Notes: generated by a model not told the origin, from the sequence alone. Positions 9,680-20,538 are shown, counted from the stretch's first letter. The stretch is 64,000 nucleotides of DNA from Lachnospiraceae bacterium (GCA_029005135.1 JAQXFO010000001.1:1-64000), one strand, 5' to 3'. Numbers and translations are program-made.

Positions 9680-9713
9680 TTTGACAGCTGAGCCGACAGT
9701 CTGACAACTTAAA

Positions 9714-9751
9714 AAGAAGCATACCGGGGATGTGATACCGGTATGCTTCTT
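9714..9751. terminator. Perfect 14-bp hairpin, probable terminator after NfnB-like gene
   Basis: AAGAAGCATACCGG (9714-9727) / CCGGTATGCTTCTT (9738-9751); weak U tract. Confidence 0.6.
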
Positions 9752-9801
9752 CGGTATCAGCTGTCTCATCCCAGATACATTCAGGCAGGAAGGAACAGCG
9801 C

Positions 9802-10797
9802 ATGAGCAGTACGGCGCAGACAGAGATCGATATCGCCAGCGAGCATCAGAAAAACATATTCGGCAGCTGCGACTGTCATCTCAACAGAATCGAAAAAGCG
9901 CTCCGCGTGGGCATCATTGCCCGGGACGGCAGACTGCGTATCGTCGGTGAGCCGAAGGATACGGACAAGGCGCTGAGACTTTTGAAACAGCTGGTACACA
10001 TGTCGGAGAAAGGCACCGAGATAACGGAGCAGAATATCACCTACGCTATGACACTTCTGGAAGAGGAAAAAGAAGAACAGCTCAGTCAGCTGGATGAGGA
10101 CGTCATCATACATACTATCAGCGGACGCCCCGTCAAGCCCAAGACTATCGGGCAGAAAACCTATGTGGAATCCATACGCAGCCGCATGATCACCTTTGGC
10201 TGCGGACCGGCCGGCACCGGCAAGACCTATCTGGCCATGGCGATGGCCATCCGGGCCTTTCGCAGCGAGGAGGTCGGCCGGATCATTTTAACGCGTCCGG
10301 CTATTGAAGCCGGCGAAAAGCTGGGTTTTCTGCCGGGTGATCTTCAGAGCAAGATCGACCCGTATCTGAGACCCCTGTACGACGCCCTCTACGAGATCAT
10401 GGGCGCCGAAAGCTTTCTGAAAAATTCGGAAAAGGGTCTTATTGAAGTGGCACCGCTGGCGTATATGCGCGGCCGCACCCTCGATAATGCCTTCATCATC
10501 CTTGATGAAGCCCAGAATACGACGCCGGCCCAGATGAAAATGTTCCTGACGCGTATCGGCTTCGGAACGAAGGTGGTCATCACCGGCGACAGGACGCAGA
10601 AGGATCTGCCGGCCGACACGGTCAGCGGTCTTGATGTGGCCTCCCGGGTTCTGGCGAAAATCGATGAGATCGGCTTCTGCGAACTCACCAGCCGCGATGT
10701 CGTCCGTCATCCGCTGGTGCAGAAGATCGTCAAGGCCTATGAGAATTACGAGGAACGGACGGCAGCTCAGAAGAAGAAAAGGAGACCGTCCTCATGA
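9802..10797 (+). CDS. phoH: PhoH family protein
   Basis: GPAGTGKTYLAMAMAIRAF; RPAIEAGEKLGFLPGDLQSKIDPYLRPLYDAL; AFIILDEAQNTTPAQMKMFLTRIG. Confidence 0.96.
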   Translation: MSSTAQTEIDIASEHQKNIFGSCDCHLNRIEKALRVGIIARDGRLRIVGEPKDTDKALRLLKQLVHMSEKGTEITEQNITYAMTLLEEEKEEQLSQLDEDVIIHTISGRPVKPKTIGQKTYVESIRSRMITFGCGPAGTGKTYLAMAMAIRAFRSEEVGRIILTRPAIEAGEKLGFLPGDLQSKIDPYLRPLYDALYEIMGAESFLKNSEKGLIEVAPLAYMRGRTLDNAFIILDEAQNTTPAQMKMFLTRIGFGTKVVITGDRTQKDLPADTVSGLDVASRVLAKIDEIGFCELTSRDVVRHPLVQKIVKAYENYEERTAAQKKKRRPSS

Positions 10798-11318
10798 TCA
10801 TCCGCGTCAATAAGGCATACGACGGCCGTGATTTTCGCGGCATCTTCGATTTTCACTATAAAGAAACCGCCCGCCGGGTGGTGGAAGAAGTCCTGAGAAC
10901 GGAGAACTGCCCCTTCGAAGCCGAGGTTGACATCACGATCGTGGACGGTGAAGCGATCCGCGAACTGAACAGCCGGATGCGGGGGATCGACAGTGAGACC
11001 GATGTGCTGTCCTTTCCTATGGTCGCCTATGACAGGCCGGGGGATTTTTCCTCCCTCAAGGCAGGCGATGCGGAAACCTTCGATCCCGAGAACGGGGCTC
11101 TGATGCTGGGCGATATCGTCATCAATGCCGCCAGGGTGAGAGACCAGGCGGCGGCCTACGGTCATTCCCGGCGCCGGGAGTGGGCCTTCCTGATCGCCCA
11201 CAGCCTGCTGCATCTGACGGGCTACGACCACATGACGCCCGAGGAGGCGGCAATTATGGAGAAAAAACAGGAAACTGTTTTGAAGAATCTTAAGATCAAC
11301 AGAGAGGTAACAACATGA
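10794..11318 (+). CDS. ybeY: Endoribonuclease YbeY (rRNA maturation)
   Basis: IRELNSRMRGIDSETDVLSFPM; AFLIAHSLLHLTGYDHM zinc motif. Confidence 0.95.
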   Translation: MIIRVNKAYDGRDFRGIFDFHYKETARRVVEEVLRTENCPFEAEVDITIVDGEAIRELNSRMRGIDSETDVLSFPMVAYDRPGDFSSLKAGDAETFDPENGALMLGDIVINAARVRDQAAAYGHSRRREWAFLIAHSLLHLTGYDHMTPEEAAIMEKKQETVLKNLKINREVTT

Positions 11319-12661
11319 AAAAGATCCTGGGTCTTATCCTTACGGCGGCTCTGACAGCCTCCCTTCTGACGGGCTGTACCATGGGTCACACCGAAGACAC
11401 CACACAGAATGAAGAACCGGTCGTGTCCTCCGAGGAAGAATCTTCCGTGGAGGAGTCCTCCGCGGAAGAGAGCCTTGCCCCCGAAGTGACGGTTACGCCG
11501 GAGCCCGAACCGGAAGAACCGATTCCCGCCGGCATGGCTAAGAGTTCTCTGACCGGTGAATATATTTCACAGGAACTGGAGGCAAAGCGTCCCTATTCCT
11601 TCATGATCGATAACTCCAAGGCCGCGGTACCCCAGAGCGGTATCGGCAGTGCTTCCATGTATTTTGAAGCTCCGGTGGAAGGTGCCTACACGCGTATTAA
11701 TGCCGTCTTTGAGGACATTTCCGGTCTGACCCGCATCGGACCCTTACGCAGCTGCCGGGACTACTTCCTGTCCATCACTGCCGGTCTGGACCGTCTTTTC
11801 GTCCATTACGGGCAGGCGGCTTACGCCCTGCCGTATCTGGAATCTGATGATGTGGACAATATCAGCGGCCTTCTGGGCAGCACTTACGGCTGCTTCTACC
11901 GCGACTACACCTATCACTCCGGCGAACACACCGCCTACATTGGTGAGGAGGGACTCCTGAAGGCCATGGATATCCGCGGCTACAGCGATACCCATCCGGA
12001 TGATTACGAGACCCCCTACAACTTCGCCTGGGTTGGCGAGGAAGTGACGAACGAGGGCGGTGATGAAGCGTCCTATGTGGCCACGGGCTATCCGTACAAC
12101 ACGCCGTATTTCGTCTACAACCCGGATGAAGGTGTCTACTACCGTTATCAGTTCAATGAGCCCCATATCGACGTGGAGACCGGTGAACAGCTGAAGGTCA
12201 AGAATATCATCCTGGAATACCAGAATTACGATATTTACCAGAGAACCAAGATCGAGCATGCGGTCTATCTGCATTTCGACACCACCGCCGGCGGCAAGGG
12301 CAAATACATCACCAACGGCAAGGCCGTGGACATCACCTGGGAGCGAAAGAGCTTCTGGGAGCCGGTCACCTATTACGATGCCGACGGCAATGAGCTGAAG
12401 ATCAACACCGGCAAGACCTGGACCTGCCTGATTCAGAATCAGTATCTGGGCAATTGCGTGATCGGTGCCGATGCCGCCTCGGCGGTCTGCATCGAATCAC
12501 CGGAAGAAGTCGCCGAAGCCGAGCAGTACAATGCCGACTGGAAGGCGGCCTACGCCTATGGTGAAGATCAGTATCTGACGATCATGAATACCGAACGTCT
12601 GCAGGCCATCGCTTCCCATGGCGGCAAGTCCAAGGTCGAGGAAGGAACTGTCAACCATTGA
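11315..12661 (+). CDS. DUF3048-type lipoprotein (YerB-like)
   Basis: Signal + lipobox LLTGC; PYSFMIDNSKAAVPQSGIGSASMYFEAPVEGAYTRINAVF; Ser/Glu-rich linker. Confidence 0.88.
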   Translation: MKKILGLILTAALTASLLTGCTMGHTEDTTQNEEPVVSSEEESSVEESSAEESLAPEVTVTPEPEPEEPIPAGMAKSSLTGEYISQELEAKRPYSFMIDNSKAAVPQSGIGSASMYFEAPVEGAYTRINAVFEDISGLTRIGPLRSCRDYFLSITAGLDRLFVHYGQAAYALPYLESDDVDNISGLLGSTYGCFYRDYTYHSGEHTAYIGEEGLLKAMDIRGYSDTHPDDYETPYNFAWVGEEVTNEGGDEASYVATGYPYNTPYFVYNPDEGVYYRYQFNEPHIDVETGEQLKVKNIILEYQNYDIYQRTKIEHAVYLHFDTTAGGKGKYITNGKAVDITWERKSFWEPVTYYDADGNELKINTGKTWTCLIQNQYLGNCVIGADAASAVCIESPEEVAEAEQYNADWKAAYAYGEDQYLTIMNTERLQAIASHGGKSKVEEGTVNH

Positions 12662-13506
12662 GCGTTCGTGATCTTCTGAAAACAAAAAAACGCATCGTCG
12701 TCAAGGTCGGGTCTTCCTCCCTGATTCACGGGGAGACCGGACGCCCCGATCTTGACAGGATCGAAAAACTGGTCAGAGTTCTGGCCGATATCCGCAATCA
12801 GGACAAGGATATCGTCCTGGTATCCTCCGGGGCCATCGCTGTGGGTAAAAGTGCCCTGGGCTATAAGGAACTGCATTCTCTTCAGGAGAAGCAGGCTTTT
12901 GCCGCCATCGGTCAGTCCAAGCTGATCATGCTGTATCAACGGCTCTTTGCCGAATACGGTCAGACCGCGGCACAGGTCCTGATGACAAAAAATACCATGA
13001 CTGACAATGTCAACCGCTACAACGCACGGAATACCTTCAACGAGCTGTTCCTCCTCAAGGCGATTCCCATTGTCAATGAAAATGACACCGTCACCACCTA
13101 TGAGATCGAGTTCGGCGACAACGATACGCTGTCGGCCCTGGTAGCCGCGCTGATCGATGCCGATCTTCTGATCCTGCTGTCGGATATTGAGGGTCTCTAC
13201 AGCGACGACCCCCGCCGCAATCCCGACGCCCGTTTCATCAGCTATGTCGAAAACCTCGACGACCATCTGATGGCCATGGCTAAGGACACCACCGGCAGCA
13301 GCGTCGGTACCGGCGGTATGGCCACCAAGCTTCAGGCAGCCCGCATCGCCTCGGCTGCCGGCTGTGATATGATCATAGCCAAATCGGATGATTTTCACGT
13401 TATCCGTGACATTATGGAAGGCGGCGACATAGGCACTTATTTCAAAGCCGACAAAAAGGAAGAATTTTTCCTGTTGGACTTTATCAGTATGCTTGGCCGA
13501 ACATAA
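12658..13506 (+). CDS. proB: Glutamate 5-kinase (TTG start; no PUA domain)
   Basis: RIVVKVGSSSLIHGETGRPD; VLVSSGAIAVG; FGDNDTLSALVA; GTGGMATKLQAA. Confidence 0.92.
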   Translation: MSVRDLLKTKKRIVVKVGSSSLIHGETGRPDLDRIEKLVRVLADIRNQDKDIVLVSSGAIAVGKSALGYKELHSLQEKQAFAAIGQSKLIMLYQRLFAEYGQTAAQVLMTKNTMTDNVNRYNARNTFNELFLLKAIPIVNENDTVTTYEIEFGDNDTLSALVAALIDADLLILLSDIEGLYSDDPRRNPDARFISYVENLDDHLMAMAKDTTGSSVGTGGMATKLQAARIASAAGCDMIIAKSDDFHVIRDIMEGGDIGTYFKADKKEEFFLLDFISMLGRT

Positions 13507-13520
13507 TTGAGCTTTCAGGG

Positions 13521-13580
13521 CGCCCGAGGAAACATGACGGCAGGATCGTCGGCTTTCCCGGGCGTTATTACGCTTTTTTT
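13521..13580 (+). terminator. Intrinsic terminator after proB
   Basis: CGCCCGaGGAAA (13521-13532) / TTTCCCGGGCG (13554-13564), one bulge, followed by ttattacgcttttttt. Confidence 0.7.
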
Positions 13581-13606
13581 CGATATCATCACAGGAAAGG
13601 ATGACT

Positions 13607-14992
13607 ATGCAGGAAAGTATCATGAACCAGAATGCGGCGCTCACTGCCGCCCTGTCCGTGAAAAACGGCCGGCCGATGACCTATCACGTGGCCACCTTCG
13701 GCTGTCAGATGAATGCCCACGATTCCGAGAAGCTCAAGGGCATTCTGATGGCCTCGGGCTTTGTCGAGGGCTCCGAGGATGAGGCCGACTTTATCATTTA
13801 CAACACCTGTACCGTCAGAGAAAATGCCGATCTGCGCGTCTACGGCCGTCTCGGTTATCTTAACGGCCTGAAGAAAAAACGTCCGGGGCTTAAGATCGCC
13901 CTCTGCGGCTGCATGATGCAGGAGGCGCATGTGGTGGAGAAGATCCGCCGTTCCTATCCCTTTGTGGATCTGGTTTTCGGGACCCACAATCTCTATACCT
14001 TCCCGGAGCTTCTGAACCGCCTCTTAAAGGGTGAAAAGCAGATCATCGATGTCTGGGAGGACGGCGCCGGCGAGGCCGAGAGCCTGCCGTCCGTAAGAAA
14101 TTACACCTTCAAATCCGGCGTGAACATCATGTTCGGCTGCAACAATTTCTGTACCTACTGTATCGTGCCCTATGTCCGGGGTCGGGAGAGGAGCCGCCGT
14201 CCCGAGGATATCCTTGATGAGTGCCGCCGTCTCGTCTCGGAGGGCGTCATCGAGGTCATGCTTCTGGGACAGAACGTCAACTCCTACGGTAAAAACCTGG
14301 AAGGTGAGCCGGTGAGCTTTGCCCGTCTCCTGAAAGAGGTGGCGGCGATCGAGGGGCTTGAGCGGGTCCGCTTCATGACCTCCCATCCGAAAGATCTCTC
14401 CGATGAGCTGATCGAGGTGATGGCCTCCACACCGAAGATCTGCCATCACCTGCATCTGCCGGTCCAGTCCGGCAGCACCGGCCTTCTTAAGGTGATGAAC
14501 CGCCGTTACAGCCGCGAGGCTTACCTGGATCTTGTCGCAAGGATCCGAGCCGCCGTTCCGGACATTTCGCTGACGACGGATGTCATCGTCGGCTTCCCCG
14601 GCGAGACGGAGGAGGATTTTGCCGATACGCTGTCCCTCATCGAGGCCTGCGGCTTCGACAGCGTGTTTACCTTTGAATACTCCCGCCGTACCGGCACACC
14701 GGCAGCCTCCATGGAGAACCAGGTGCCCGCTGAGGTGGTCAAGGCGCGCTTTTCCCGCCTTCTGGAGACTGTCAGAAAGACAGGTCAGAAGGCTGTCAGC
14801 CGCTTCGAGGGACAGATTCTGCCGGTCCTGGTGGAGGAGAAGAACCGCGAGGAAGGCCTGATGACCGGACGGACGGAGCACAATATCCTGGTGCATTTCC
14901 CGGGTGATGACGCCATGATCGGCCGTATTCTGCCGGTGAGACTGGAAAGCTGCCAGGGATTCTATTATCTGGGTCATATCTGCAAGGAGTAA
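13607..14992 (+). CDS. miaB: tRNA-2-methylthio-N6-dimethylallyladenosine synthase
   Basis: FGCQMNAHDSEKLKG; radical SAM NNFCTYCIVPYVRGRERSR; TRAM domain. ATG 13601 also possible. Confidence 0.96.
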   Translation: MQESIMNQNAALTAALSVKNGRPMTYHVATFGCQMNAHDSEKLKGILMASGFVEGSEDEADFIIYNTCTVRENADLRVYGRLGYLNGLKKKRPGLKIALCGCMMQEAHVVEKIRRSYPFVDLVFGTHNLYTFPELLNRLLKGEKQIIDVWEDGAGEAESLPSVRNYTFKSGVNIMFGCNNFCTYCIVPYVRGRERSRRPEDILDECRRLVSEGVIEVMLLGQNVNSYGKNLEGEPVSFARLLKEVAAIEGLERVRFMTSHPKDLSDELIEVMASTPKICHHLHLPVQSGSTGLLKVMNRRYSREAYLDLVARIRAAVPDISLTTDVIVGFPGETEEDFADTLSLIEACGFDSVFTFEYSRRTGTPAASMENQVPAEVVKARFSRLLETVRKTGQKAVSRFEGQILPVLVEEKNREEGLMTGRTEHNILVHFPGDDAMIGRILPVRLESCQGFYYLGHICKE

Positions 14993-14994
14993 GC

Positions 14995-17637
14995 ATGGCA
15001 TTATCCCCTATGATGCGCGAGTACCTGAAGATGAAAGAGTCCTATCCGGACTGTGTTCTGATGTACCGCGTCGGCGATTTTTATGAGATGTTTTTCGAGG
15101 ATGCCAAGGTCGTATCGGAGGCGCTGGAACTGACGCTGACCGGCAAGGACTGCGGCCTGGATGAGAGGGCCCCCATGTGCGGGGTTCCTTTTCATGCCCT
15201 CGACACCTATGTCAACAGATTGATCGTTAAGGGCTTCAAGGTCGCCATCTGCGACCAGGTGGAGGATCCGAAGCTGGCCAAGGGCCTGGTCAAACGGGAG
15301 GTGACCCGTGTTGTCACTCCCGGCACGAACCTGGATTTTGCCTCTATGGACGAAACCCGCAACAATTATCTGATGAGCATCGTCTGTACCGAGGATCGCA
15401 TCGGTGTCGCGGCGGCCGATATCACCACCGGCGACTTTTTCGTGACCGAGGTGGATAAGACGACGAAGCTTCTGGATGAGATCAACAAGTTTTCGCCCTC
15501 GGAGATCATCGGCAGCGACGCTCTGTTTATGTCGGGGCTTGACATCGCGGATCTGAGGGATCGACGTCATATCATGATCAACTGCCTGTCGGACGCGTAT
15601 TTCAGCGATGATGCGGCCAGAACCGCTCTGACGGCGCATTTTCATGTGATGAGTCCGGAAGGCCTAGGGCTGGAGGATTTCACGGTGGGCATCAACGCCG
15701 CCGGGGGCCTTCTGTCCTATGCGCTGGAAACCCAGAAAAATGACCTTCGCCATATGAACACTCTGCGGCCGTACCGCACGGACAGCTACATGATCCTCGA
15801 TACGACCACCACACGGAATCTGGAATTGACGGAGACCCTGCGTGAAAAAGAAAAGAAGGGCACCCTTCTGTGGGTTCTGGATCATACGAAAACCGCCATG
15901 GGAGCCCGCCTGCTCCGGACCTTTATCGAACAGCCTCTCATTGATGAGCAGGCCATCAGCGCCCGTCTCGATGCCGTCGAGACCCTGGTGAAGGACGAGA
16001 TCACCGCCGAGGAACTGCGGGAATACCTCAATCCCATCTACGATCTGGAGCGCCTCGTCACCCGCATCAGCTATCAGACCGCCAATCCCCGGGATATGGT
16101 GGCTCTGAAAACCTCGCTTAAGATGATTCCGGCCGTCCGTGATGTGATTGCTGTTCTGCCGGCGGTGCGTTTCCGGGAACTGACGGAGGCCATGGACGAT
16201 CTGGGCGATCTGTGTCATCTGCTGGAAAATGCCATCGTGGACGATCCGCCCCTGGCCATGAAGGAGGGAGGCATCATCCGGGACGGTTATCATGAGCAGG
16301 TGGATCAGTACCGGCTGGCAGGCACGGAAGGCCGGCGCTGGCTGGCTGAGCTGGAGAGCCGCGAGCGGGAGCGCACGGGCATTCATACCCTCAAGGTCAA
16401 ATTTAACCGTGTCTTCGGCTACTGCATTGAGGTGACGAATTCCTTCAAGGATAAAGTCCCCGAAGATTATATCCGCAAGCAGACCCTGACAGGGGGCGAG
16501 CGCTATACCACTCCCGAACTTAAGGAACTGGAGGATAAGATCCTCGGCGCTCAGGATAAGCTTTACACATTGGAATACGACCTCTACGCGGAGGTGCGCA
16601 ATCATATTGCCTCCCAGATGGCCCGCATCCAGAAGACGGCCCGGGCTGTGGCCGAGGTGGACGTTCTGGCCTCCCTGGCTTACACGGCCGTGCGGAATCA
16701 TTATGTCAGGCCAAAGATCTCGACCTCTTCACGGCTCGTCATCAAGGATGGTCGTCATCCTGTGGTGGAAAAGATGATACGTCAGGATTCCTTCATCGCC
16801 AACGATACGATTCTGGACGGTGACAAAAAACGCTTTTCCATCATCACAGGACCGAATATGGCCGGCAAATCCACCTACATGCGCCAGACTGCCCTGATTG
16901 TTCTGATGGCCCAGATCGGTTCCTTCGTCCCGGCCCGGGAGGCGGAAATCGGTCTGGTAGACCGGATCTTCACCCGTGTCGGCGCTTCCGACGACCTGGG
17001 CAGCGGCCAGAGTACCTTTATGGTGGAAATGACCGAGGTTGCCAATATTCTGAGAAATGCCACGTCCAAATCGCTGCTGATCCTTGATGAGATCGGCCGC
17101 GGCACTTCCACCTTCGATGGCCTGTCCATTGCCTGGGCGGTGGTGGAATACATCGCCAACAAGAAGCTGATCGGCGCCAGAACTCTTTTCGCGACGCATT
17201 ATCATGAACTGACGGAACTGGAGGGAAAGATTCCCGGCGTCAACAATTACTGCATCGCGGTGAGGGAAAAGGCCGACGGCATCATTTTTCTGAGAAAGAT
17301 TGTGAGGGGCGGTGCCGACAAGAGCTACGGTATCGAGGTGGCGAGGCTTGCCGGTGTGCCGGAGGCTGTCGTTACGCGGGCCCATGAGCTGGTGGGACAG
17401 CTGTCCGATGCGGACATCACGGCGGCCATAGAGACCTTGACGGGAGCGCCGGCAAAATCCCGGCCGGTCCGCTATGACGATGTGGATCTGCAGCAAATGT
17501 CTCTGCTCCAGGCGGTGCCGGATGAATCGGTGCTCGAGGAGCTGAAGGCGCTGGACATCACAACGCTGACGCCGGTGGATGCCCTGAACGTTCTCTACAA
17601 GATGCAGAATAAACTGAAAAACCGGTGGGGGTCCTGA
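14995..17637 (+). CDS. mutS: DNA mismatch repair protein MutS
   Basis: MYRVGDFYEMFFEDA; TGPNMAGKSTYMRQTALI; LLILDEIGRGTSTFDGLSIAWAV. Confidence 0.98.
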   Translation: MALSPMMREYLKMKESYPDCVLMYRVGDFYEMFFEDAKVVSEALELTLTGKDCGLDERAPMCGVPFHALDTYVNRLIVKGFKVAICDQVEDPKLAKGLVKREVTRVVTPGTNLDFASMDETRNNYLMSIVCTEDRIGVAAADITTGDFFVTEVDKTTKLLDEINKFSPSEIIGSDALFMSGLDIADLRDRRHIMINCLSDAYFSDDAARTALTAHFHVMSPEGLGLEDFTVGINAAGGLLSYALETQKNDLRHMNTLRPYRTDSYMILDTTTTRNLELTETLREKEKKGTLLWVLDHTKTAMGARLLRTFIEQPLIDEQAISARLDAVETLVKDEITAEELREYLNPIYDLERLVTRISYQTANPRDMVALKTSLKMIPAVRDVIAVLPAVRFRELTEAMDDLGDLCHLLENAIVDDPPLAMKEGGIIRDGYHEQVDQYRLAGTEGRRWLAELESRERERTGIHTLKVKFNRVFGYCIEVTNSFKDKVPEDYIRKQTLTGGERYTTPELKELEDKILGAQDKLYTLEYDLYAEVRNHIASQMARIQKTARAVAEVDVLASLAYTAVRNHYVRPKISTSSRLVIKDGRHPVVEKMIRQDSFIANDTILDGDKKRFSIITGPNMAGKSTYMRQTALIVLMAQIGSFVPAREAEIGLVDRIFTRVGASDDLGSGQSTFMVEMTEVANILRNATSKSLLILDEIGRGTSTFDGLSIAWAVVEYIANKKLIGARTLFATHYHELTELEGKIPGVNNYCIAVREKADGIIFLRKIVRGGADKSYGIEVARLAGVPEAVVTRAHELVGQLSDADITAAIETLTGAPAKSRPVRYDDVDLQQMSLLQAVPDESVLEELKALDITTLTPVDALNVLYKMQNKLKNRWGS

Positions 17638-17639
17638 TT

Positions 17640-19580
17640 ATGGCTGTGATATCGGTACTGGATCCGAAAACGATTGATCAGATCGCCGCGGGCGAGGTCG
17701 TCGAGAGACCGGCCTCGGTGGTCAAGGAACTGACGGAAAATGCCATTGACGCGGGGGCCGGCGCGATTTCTATTGAGATACGCGGCGGCGGGGCTTCACT
17801 GATACGCGTCACGGATGACGGCTGCGGCATCGCGCCTGAGGATATTCCGAAGGCCTTTCTGCCCCATGCCACCAGCAAACTCAAAACTATCCGTGATCTG
17901 GATGACCTGACGACGCTGGGCTTCCGCGGTGAAGCTCTGTCCAGCATTGCCTCCGTGAGCCGTGTGGAGATGATCACGAAGACGGAAGAGGAACTGACGG
18001 CGACCCGCTGCCTGGTGGAGGGCGGCCGTTTTCTCTCCTCGGAGGAAATCGGCGCCCCGGACGGCACCACTGTCATCGTCCGGGATCTTTTCTACAATGT
18101 GCCTGCCCGGGCCAAATTTCTGAAGACACCCATGACCGAGGCTTCGGCCATCGCTGCCTTCGTGGAGCAGCTGGCCCTTTCCCATCCGGCCATCGCCTTT
18201 TCCTTCCGGGTCGGCAGTCAGACCCGGCTGGAGACCAGCGGCAGCGGCAGCCTCAGGGATGTGATCTATCGGCTCTATGGCCGAGAGATCACCGGTGAAC
18301 TCGTGCCCATCGATTACCGGGACGAGACGGGACAGATGACGGTCACCGGCTTTATTGCGAGGCCTGTCATCAGCCGCGGCAGCCGGCATTTTGAAAACTA
18401 TTACGTCAACGGGCGTTATGTGAAGAATCACGTCATCCGTAAGGCTATCGAGGACGGCTACGGGACACGGCTGATGAATCATCAGTATCCCTTCACCTGC
18501 CTGTTTATCACGGTCGACGGCCGCGATGTGGACGTCAATGTGCATCCCACCAAGATGGAAGTGCGCTTTTCCGGCGAAACGGTCATTTACGAAAGACTGC
18601 GCAATCTGGTGGCGGAGGCTCTGTCCGGTCAGGAAATGATCGTCAGAGCCAAAGCGGATAACGGGCGCCGACCTGTGCCGCCTGTCCAGGCTGCTGCCGG
18701 AGAAAGCCCGGCGCCTGCCGCTGAGATACCGTGCACACCGTCAGTCTCAGAAACGCCGAACATCGCGGCTGCGCAGCCGGTGCCGCCGATTTCCCGTGAG
18801 GCTTCTCCGATGGTATTCACAGATATATCCGAGGCGAAACCGGCTGTGGTCCGGGAAAAACCGCCGGTGAAAGAAAGCTTTCAGCCCTTTGAGAAGAAGG
18901 GGCGTGAGGCGGCCTTGGCTCAGACCGGCAAAGCGGAGTCACACGACGTGACAGAGGCGGTCTGCGAACAGCTGTCCTTTGGTTTTCTGACGGAAAACGG
19001 CCGGAAGACAAGCCGCATCATCGGCCAGTGCTTTGACACCTACTGGCTGGTGGAGTACGACGGCAGTCTCTTTATCATCGATCAGCATGCCGCCCATGAA
19101 AAGGTCCTGTATGAGGAACTGATGGCCCGCTATCGCGATAGAAACCTGGCCTCTCAGACATTGTCACCGCCGCTGATCGTGACGATGACCGTCTCGGAGG
19201 AGGCTCGTTTCCGGGAACATCACGAGGCTTTTGAAGCCCTTGGTTTTGTCATCGAGCCCTTCGGCGGCCGGGATTACGCCGTCCGTGGTGTTCCTTACAC
19301 TCTGGAGGCGCTGGGATCCCGGGAGCTTTTTGCCGAGATGCTGGATCATATCGATGAATCCGACCGTCTGGAGGACAGCGAACGCTTTATGCACCGCGTG
19401 GCGACGGAGGCCTGCAAGGCTGCCGTCAAGGCCCATGACAGGCTGTCGATCAGCGAAGCTTCCCGCCTGATAGACCGTCTGATGACCCTGGAGGACCCGT
19501 ATCATTGTCCCCACGGCCGGCCGACGATCATCGCCTTTACACAAAAAGAACTCGAAAAGAAATTCAAGAGGATCCTGTGA
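17640..19580 (+). CDS. mutL: DNA mismatch repair protein MutL
   Basis: IDQIAAGEVVERPASVVKELTENAIDAGA; GFRGEALSSIASVS; C-terminal dimerisation domain. Confidence 0.98.
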   Translation: MAVISVLDPKTIDQIAAGEVVERPASVVKELTENAIDAGAGAISIEIRGGGASLIRVTDDGCGIAPEDIPKAFLPHATSKLKTIRDLDDLTTLGFRGEALSSIASVSRVEMITKTEEELTATRCLVEGGRFLSSEEIGAPDGTTVIVRDLFYNVPARAKFLKTPMTEASAIAAFVEQLALSHPAIAFSFRVGSQTRLETSGSGSLRDVIYRLYGREITGELVPIDYRDETGQMTVTGFIARPVISRGSRHFENYYVNGRYVKNHVIRKAIEDGYGTRLMNHQYPFTCLFITVDGRDVDVNVHPTKMEVRFSGETVIYERLRNLVAEALSGQEMIVRAKADNGRRPVPPVQAAAGESPAPAAEIPCTPSVSETPNIAAAQPVPPISREASPMVFTDISEAKPAVVREKPPVKESFQPFEKKGREAALAQTGKAESHDVTEAVCEQLSFGFLTENGRKTSRIIGQCFDTYWLVEYDGSLFIIDQHAAHEKVLYEELMARYRDRNLASQTLSPPLIVTMTVSEEARFREHHEAFEALGFVIEPFGGRDYAVRGVPYTLEALGSRELFAEMLDHIDESDRLEDSERFMHRVATEACKAAVKAHDRLSISEASRLIDRLMTLEDPYHCPHGRPTIIAFTQKELEKKFKRIL

Positions 19581-19582
19581 TC

Positions 19583-20536
19583 ATGACAGAAACCAGAAAA
19601 CCCCTGATGGTCATCGGAGGCCCGACGGCTTCCGGCAAGAGCGATGTGGCCGCGGAGGTGGGAAAACGCCTCGGAGCCGAGATCATTTCCGCCGATTCCA
19701 TGCAGGTCTACCGTTATATGGATATCGGCTCGGCGAAAACAACGCTGGAGGAAATGCTCGGGGTCCCGCATCATATGATTGATGTGGTTGATCCCGACGA
19801 GGCTTTCGATGTGACACGCTACGCCGCCATGGCAAAAGACTGCATCAATGCCGTTTCAGCCCGAGGCCGCCTGCCGATCCTGTGCGGCGGCACCGGCTTC
19901 TACATTCAGGCCGTGGTCAACGATATTGATTTTGAGGAGACTGAAGCGGATACGGCCTTTCGCGAAGCCATGACCGCCTGCGCCAGGGAAAACGGCCCCG
20001 AAGCCCTCTTTGAAAAGCTCCGGGCAGCAGACCCCCTGTCGGCCGAAGTGATACACCCCCATAACGTCCGTCGGGTGATCCGGGCGCTGGAGTATTTTGA
20101 TAAAACAGGCCGCTCCATCACCGAACACAACAAGACGGAGCGACAGAAGACCTCACCCTACGACCTTTCCTATTTCTGTCTGACCGATGACCGTGCCTAT
20201 CTTTATGACAAGATCGAAAAACGCGTGGATTTCATGCTGGCGGAGGGACTGGTGGATGAGGTGGCCTATCTGCGCGCCATGGGGTTTGACCGCAGCCTGG
20301 TGTCCATGCAGGGTATAGGCTACAAAGAGATTCTTGATTATCTCGACGGCCTTATCACCTATGATGAGACGGTTAGGAAGATCAAGCTCAATACCCGTCA
20401 TTATGCCAAAAGACAGCTGACCTGGTTCCGCCGCGAACGGGGCGTCGACTGGCTCGACTGCCGCGATTTTGATCGGAACCCGATCCTTCTGGCGGAGGAG
20501 ATATGCCGCCGTTATCAGGAAAAACACAGAGGATGA
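19583..20536 (+). CDS. miaA: tRNA dimethylallyltransferase
   Basis: MVIGGPTASGKSDVAAEV; ISADSMQVYRYMDIGSAK; CGGTGFYIQA; TRHYAKRQLTWFRR. Confidence 0.97.
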   Translation: MTETRKPLMVIGGPTASGKSDVAAEVGKRLGAEIISADSMQVYRYMDIGSAKTTLEEMLGVPHHMIDVVDPDEAFDVTRYAAMAKDCINAVSARGRLPILCGGTGFYIQAVVNDIDFEETEADTAFREAMTACARENGPEALFEKLRAADPLSAEVIHPHNVRRVIRALEYFDKTGRSITEHNKTERQKTSPYDLSYFCLTDDRAYLYDKIEKRVDFMLAEGLVDEVAYLRAMGFDRSLVSMQGIGYKEILDYLDGLITYDETVRKIKLNTRHYAKRQLTWFRRERGVDWLDCRDFDRNPILLAEEICRRYQEKHRG

Positions 20537-20538
20537 CT

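Noticed and set aside
11405-11530. Ser/Glu repeat region in DUF3048 lipoprotein as a possible DNA repeat array
   Set aside because: It is an ordinary low-complexity lipoprotein spacer, not a repeat array with unique spacers.
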